From positions 1-26,434 of IMG/VR virus record IMGVR_UViG_3300028025_004488: a stretch of 26,434 bases of DNA, one strand, 5' to 3'. Origin of the DNA: a virus. A model generated the notes under the pieces. It searched no databases. It was given only the letters and a program-made list of their open reading frames with translations, and had not been told where the DNA came from. This document shows, one piece after another, positions 23,701 to 26,434 of this stretch (position 1 is the stretch's first letter; every line of letters starts with the position of its first letter). Position numbers and translations under genes: made by a program.

Positions 23701-24532
23701 ACTAGACGTAAGCGGATCAGGCCGATTCACCAACAACCTATCAATAACTGGCTCACTGATAGCATCGGGAACATATGGTGGTATTAATACCATTACTAAC
23801 AAACCAAATTTATTTGATATAAATGGAATTGTAAGAGTGCAGTGGGCAAATGGAATATTAAATAGTTCTGTAGGTGATACAACTTTAGATTGGGAACTTA
23901 AGCAACTTAATGATGCTGCTACTACTGGGGTGCTAGACTGGGAAAATAAAATACTTTATGACTCAGCAGGTGCTAGTAGCATGGATTGGACAAATAGAAC
24001 ATTATCAGAAACCACCAACACATGGGTTGCTTTAGAATACTCCGATGACACATACCTAAATAGCCAACTTTATTACCGTAATGTAGTTCCTGCTCAGGTT
24101 CAAAGATCAATAGCTGATGCACCAACATCAAAATATGGTGGCCAAATAATTCAAGCAGCTGTAGATGCTGGGGTGACAGATTTTCAATTAGTATTTTTAG
24201 ATACTGATGGAATTTGGAAAGCTACTAAAGCCACAGTTGCAAACGGAGCAGCTAAGATGTTAGGAATATGTGTTGATCAAGCGGGTGGATACGTGTTAAT
24301 AGAAGGTGATGTAGGAGTAAGTGATGATAACAGCCAAGGTGCATATGTAATAGGAGCAGATCATGGCTTACCGGCATATGTTTCTGCAACTACTGGAGTA
24401 ATGACTACAACCGCTCCATCAAGTGCAGGCGAATTAGTAAGAATAGTAGGTCACATTTACTACCAAAGTACAACAGATGCTAATTGGTGGACAATGAAGT
24501 TTAGACCAAGTAATGATTGGGTAGTACTATAA
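20798..24532 (+). CDS. Large modular tail fibre/adhesin
   Basis: The 1244-residue fibre has an N-terminus of GSFSGSFFGDGSGLTNV and SVTSASYAATASY repeats, a fibrous-stem motif set common in phages of Bacteroidota. A globular domain spans about residues 125-265. Next come stem segments with five GNVGIGTTTP-like units and, near 590-700, YadA/LbR-like loops (NVLVGGAAGRNLTTG, NTAIGSQTARYLTTG, NNIIIGASS). Near the end are three DWE/DWT units (LDWELKQL, LDWENKIL, MDWTNRTL). The last ~90 residues (from about 1155) resemble residues 177-260: both have a PLYLS/LPAYVS-TTSG-T pattern and a closing VGYV/VGHIYY strand. No S74 peptidase motif is seen. The polymerase-side promoter begins right at its stop codon. 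Confidence 0.88.
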   Translation: MAEYFPFDINYKSYSGSFSGSFFGDGSGLTNVKSSNISGSVTSASYAATASYLLGSVTSASYASTASYVNPLVQNVIITGSTYLTDSIYFSGSGAASRLVWNDTDGTLDLGLKGGNVTLQIGQEQVIRVVNKTGANLLESEYKAVRIRRVDEGGAQGQRLAIVLAQADNDANSVDTLGLVTENIDVNQEGFITTSGLVRDIDTTGTLQGETWVDGDPLYLSPTTSGSITKVKPQAPQHIVNIGYVVYAHVNNGKIFVKVDNGYEIDELHNVRINTGSLTSGDLLVYSSSVWVNTKQLTGSYGLTGSLTATSFTGSLLGTSSWAINALTASFVNTASTNAFVQNGNSFGTTALLGTNDNQSLAFETSGSTRMFISSSGNVGIGTTTPPYKLTVQGTTLTDSSVSVQGAFNLNPLTAPTAIGGYTLSAGSSLGVGTYYYFAVYVTALGETSAGSTLTVITTAGNTTVNLTGIPVSSDPRVTARKIYRTKLNGTSDNEWFLTTISDNVTTTLTDNIADASLTGVGLQAYKVNTTSRYITTNGTQGMILDANLTALGLSAGRIIISSNAAAVRSVFIGALAGENVTTGTANVLVGGAAGRNLTTGGSNTLIGDLAGFVISNASNNTAIGSQTARYLTTGGNNIIIGASSANVLTDGSTQFTQGTNNTILGNSIRMSTITDTNSIVIGNTAWGLGSNTTVLGNDSTTRTALRGNVSMGTTGSISSTLHIKGSGATSATTALRVENTNATASLVVLDDGSVGVGTATTTAKLDVRINSANTSTVSYLNLLNDAAGYVGYTFKKVGSNDLGLYGNYTTPPAMLWKYVSTNEGYVGINTTSPVASLHVSGSSGSVLLKIDSPASSSILYVSGSGRVGIGTSTPTRTLQVVGGDILIDNNKGYFSKNTGGSELSLLKFDTSDNCLIGSNFQGGATNIYTTTNILFYSYPGSVLTERMRIVGSTGNVLIGTTTDAGYKLDVSGSGRFTNNLSITGSLIASGTYGGINTITNKPNLFDINGIVRVQWANGILNSSVGDTTLDWELKQLNDAATTGVLDWENKILYDSAGASSMDWTNRTLSETTNTWVALEYSDDTYLNSQLYYRNVVPAQVQRSIADAPTSKYGGQIIQAAVDAGVTDFQLVFLDTDGIWKATKATVANGAAKMLGICVDQAGGYVLIEGDVGVSDDNSQGAYVIGADHGLPAYVSATTGVMTTTAPSSAGELVRIVGHIYYQSTTDANWWTMKFRPSNDWVVL

Positions 24533-24566
24533 TAACTTGGCCTACAAAATCTTTATTACTATATTA
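24533..24566 (+). promoter_or_regulatory. Early/middle-type promoter, copy 1
   Basis: The 12-mer TAACTTGGCCTA (24533-24544), a 15-bp spacer and TATATTA (24560-24566) lie 16 bp before the polymerase ATG. The same 12-mer, spacer length and TATATTA recur at 26351-26384. TTGGCC to TATATTA is 17 bp, a normal -35/-10 spacing. No copy with the full 12-mer is seen in the tail region. Confidence 0.7.
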
Positions 24567-24582
24567 CTAGAAAATAAAGGTT

Positions 24583-25860
24583 ATGTATTGGTTAGTAGAA
24601 ACTAAAGATCAATTAAGAGAATTTTTTAATCAAGACTATAAAGAAGTCTTTGTTGAGATTATTCCTTACCATAATCAAATCCACCCTGCCTTAAATGATG
24701 TATGTTTAGTCTATATTAGACCAACTTATGACTCTAAAGGATATATGTTTTGTATTGATCACAGTGAAACAATGTCACTTGGAAAAACATACATTGAAAA
24801 ATTACTAAAACATATAGATACAGTTTATATTAGGGATAAAAAATCATTCCTATACTATTTTCAATTAAATAAAGTAACAGACATTTCTTCCATTAAGTAT
24901 GTAGAAACACCATCTGAACCTGTATTTGACATCTTTTATAGAAAACATCCTAACAAAACGGATATTAATAAAATAATTCCAATAGTTAAGCATTATGAGG
25001 TTTGTGAGAATATTTATACTCAACTCGAAGATGTTTTAAAAACACCTAAACCAGAATATGTTAAATTCTATAATAAAGGTGCTTTAGCATTTTTTGGAAT
25101 TGAAAAGAACGGAATTAAAATTAATGAAGACAAGTTTTATAAATACTATGAACCAAATAATAGCCTATACTCGATACGCGATAGTAGAGTGTTTACTCAA
25201 TATAACCTCAATACTACAACCAGACGCCCATCCAATGCCTTTAATAGCATTAACTTCGCTGCTCTAAAGAAAGACAACCACTCAAGAGCGAGCTTTATAC
25301 CACAAAACAATGAATTTCTTGAAATTGATATTTCTGCATACCATCCGACTTTGGCTGGACAACTGGTTTCTCATGAATTTGATAACCCTGATATTCACGC
25401 TGATTTTGCTAGCATGTATGGCGTAGACTACGCTAAAGCAAAAGAATTAACATTCAAACAATTATATGGGGGAGTATTTGAAGAATACAAATCACTCCCA
25501 TTCTTCCAGAAAATTCAAACATATGTTCAAGAACAATGGAAATTGTTTAATGAACAAGGATTTATTAACACCCCTATATCAGGTTATAAATTTGAAAAGG
25601 ACAAGTTAGAGAATATGAATCCACAAAAGTTATTTAATTATATCTTGCAAAACCTAGAAACATCAACAAACATAGGTATACTACTTAAGATTCATAAGAT
25701 ATTAACAGGCAAAAATACTAAAATAGTTCTATACACGTATGACTCATTTCTACTTGATTGGGATGAAGATGAAGAGCAAGAATTAGAACAGATCAAAAAT
25801 ATATTTAAGGAAATGAAGTTATCAATAAAAATTAATGGAGGGAAGAATTATGACTTTTAA
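24583..25860 (+). CDS. Miniature, divergent family A DNA polymerase
   Basis: The 425-residue product has the family A polymerase motifs in order. An NGIKIN segment (about 175-180) matches the usual E-x-x-G-V-x-hydrophobic-D region. TTRRPSN starts at 212 (like TGRLSS), with INFAAL and RASFIP in place of NLQNIP and R-x-x-FIP. Motif A is LEIDISAYHP with D249. DIHADFA follows at 270, then motif B K287-x3-F291-x3-Y295-G. Motif C is TYDSF with D387. Both catalytic Asp are kept. HDE of motif C is YDS, and the first Arg of the O-helix is Tyr283. Klenow fragment is ~600 residues; here most of the thumb is missing. Residues 1-150 look like a 3'-5' exonuclease fold, but the DxE site reads EII. T4-type phages normally use a family B polymerase. 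Confidence 0.82.
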   Translation: MYWLVETKDQLREFFNQDYKEVFVEIIPYHNQIHPALNDVCLVYIRPTYDSKGYMFCIDHSETMSLGKTYIEKLLKHIDTVYIRDKKSFLYYFQLNKVTDISSIKYVETPSEPVFDIFYRKHPNKTDINKIIPIVKHYEVCENIYTQLEDVLKTPKPEYVKFYNKGALAFFGIEKNGIKINEDKFYKYYEPNNSLYSIRDSRVFTQYNLNTTTRRPSNAFNSINFAALKKDNHSRASFIPQNNEFLEIDISAYHPTLAGQLVSHEFDNPDIHADFASMYGVDYAKAKELTFKQLYGGVFEEYKSLPFFQKIQTYVQEQWKLFNEQGFINTPISGYKFEKDKLENMNPQKLFNYILQNLETSTNIGILLKIHKILTGKNTKIVLYTYDSFLLDWDEDEEQELEQIKNIFKEMKLSIKINGGKNYDF

Positions 25861-26293
25861 ATCAAACTATGATATGTATGACGCGAACAATGCTAATATT
25901 AAGGATTTGAATAATAAGTTATTTTGCACATTCACAAGTGGTGAGGAATTAGACGAGTTGGTAAGTGAATTATCTACTGTCTACACCATTATGTACAACA
26001 AAATGTTTGTGTTATTTGTTAAAAGCACAAATGAGTATGTTATTACTTACAATGTCGATCAAGGTAATGTAAATTCAATCCCTGAGAATACAATTCTAGT
26101 TCACCGCAAAAAAGAAACCAATACTCTTTATACTATAAACGCTTTAAATGAACTTATTAAAAAGTTAAATGATGGAGTAGTTGATATGGCTTATAGAGTA
26201 AATTGGCCTCATTATAGAAATAGCATATTATTAACCCAACATAACGAGTTAAAACAATTGAATACAAAGGTATTCAAGATCATTGAATTATAA
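25850..26293 (+). CDS. Unknown protein coupled to the polymerase gene
   Basis: The 147-residue product (from the ATG at 25850) is MTFKSNYDMYDANNANIKDL..., with a strand-rich middle (YTIMYNKMFVLFVKS, EYVITYNVDQGN) and a C-terminal VNWPHYRNSILLTQHNELKQ followed by LNTKVFKIIEL. An in-frame ATG lies at 25835. The 25850 start is preferred because GGAGG at 25837-25841 lies 8 bp before it, a good ribosome site unlike those of the tail genes. It overlaps the polymerase gene by 11 bp. I recognise no family; coupling suggests a DNA replication or nucleotide-related role, not proven. Confidence 0.8.
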   Translation: MTFKSNYDMYDANNANIKDLNNKLFCTFTSGEELDELVSELSTVYTIMYNKMFVLFVKSTNEYVITYNVDQGNVNSIPENTILVHRKKETNTLYTINALNELIKKLNDGVVDMAYRVNWPHYRNSILLTQHNELKQLNTKVFKIIEL

Positions 26294-26350
26294 GGTACGT
26301 AACGTTAAAGAAACACTACGAGAAAAGGCATTTTAAAAGCTTGTATTAGC

Positions 26351-26384
26351 TAACTTGGCCTATTAATAAAAATGTAGTATATTA
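26351..26384 (+). promoter_or_regulatory. Early/middle-type promoter, copy 2
   Basis: TAACTTGGCCTA (26351-26362), a 15-bp spacer and TATATTA (26378-26384), matching the copy at 24533 in both boxes and in spacing. It lies 28 bp before the ATG at 26413. Confidence 0.7.
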
Positions 26385-26412
26385 AATAGTAACAATTTAA
26401 AACCAAATAAAA

Positions 26413-26434
26413 ATGGACATCAATGCGATTAAAC
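26413..26434 (+). CDS. Start of a further gene (3' truncated)
   Basis: ATG at 26413 opens MDINAIK and runs off the window. It has a promoter copy 28 bp upstream and an A-rich leader (AACCAAATAAAA) like those of other genes here, so a real start is likely. Seven residues cannot identify it. A replication protein such as a gp32-type ssDNA-binding protein would fit the position, but this is only a guess. Confidence 0.5.

Noticed and set aside
23800-24532. Possible S74 intramolecular chaperone peptidase at the end of the large fibre
   Set aside because: No Ser-Lys dyad context or helical chaperone tail is visible; the C-terminus is a compact beta domain.
26294-26350. Possible terminator or RNA structure after the last complete gene
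   Set aside because: Only weak, imperfect palindromes (GTACGTAACGTTA) are present with no T-tract; nothing convincing.

Overview
The window is the tail and adhesin module of a T4-type contractile-tailed phage, plus the first genes of what looks like a replication or early module. Every gene is on the + strand and packing is very tight: gaps are mostly 1-40 bp and several genes overlap. The sequence is strongly AT-rich. Most starts follow A-rich leaders with no Shine-Dalgarno sequence, and the fibres carry GSFSGS/SASY, GDGSGLTN and GNVGIGT motifs. Together these suggest a host in the Bacteroidota (flavobacterium-like). The host is an inference. No integrase, tRNA, CRISPR array or insertion sequence was seen, which fits a virulent phage.

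Layout. 1-108: tail end of an unknown gene. 159-2409: sheath (gp18) and tube (gp19), closed by a strong terminator. 2483-3742: an unrecognised protein of five degenerate ~70-residue repeats. 3798-4803: a gp26-type protein overlapped by a gp51-type reading frame, with a T7 run at the junction. 4843-7233: tape measure. 7265-12983: a tube-initiator-like baseplate protein, a gp53/LysM-like protein and a 1170-residue hub ending in a muralytic-type domain. 12988-14401: three coupled genes of unknown function. 14415-24532: an adhesin block with an 871-residue SHAEG beta-roll fibre, two small unknowns, a 906-residue beta-rich protein, another small protein and a 1244-residue modular fibre. 24583-26293: a miniature, divergent family A DNA polymerase and an unknown partner. 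26413 to the end: start of a further gene.

Two classes of promoter-like signal divide the window. Eight tail and fibre transcription units are preceded at 10-32 bp by TATTTATA or a one-base variant. This is the reverse complement of the T4 late promoter core TATAAATA, yet it sits upstream of genes on the + strand. The polymerase gene and the last partial gene are instead each preceded by an identical 12-mer, then 15 bp, then TATATTA. I read these as late and early/middle promoters respectively.

The most interesting points are: (1) a possible +1/-2 programmed frameshift joining gp26- and gp51-type products immediately upstream of the tape measure, the position of the frameshifted tail assembly chaperones of lambda and Mu; (2) the unusual late-promoter-like motif; (3) the mini family A polymerase with most of the thumb missing and a degenerate exonuclease-like N-terminus; (4) the repetitive protein between tube and chaperone.
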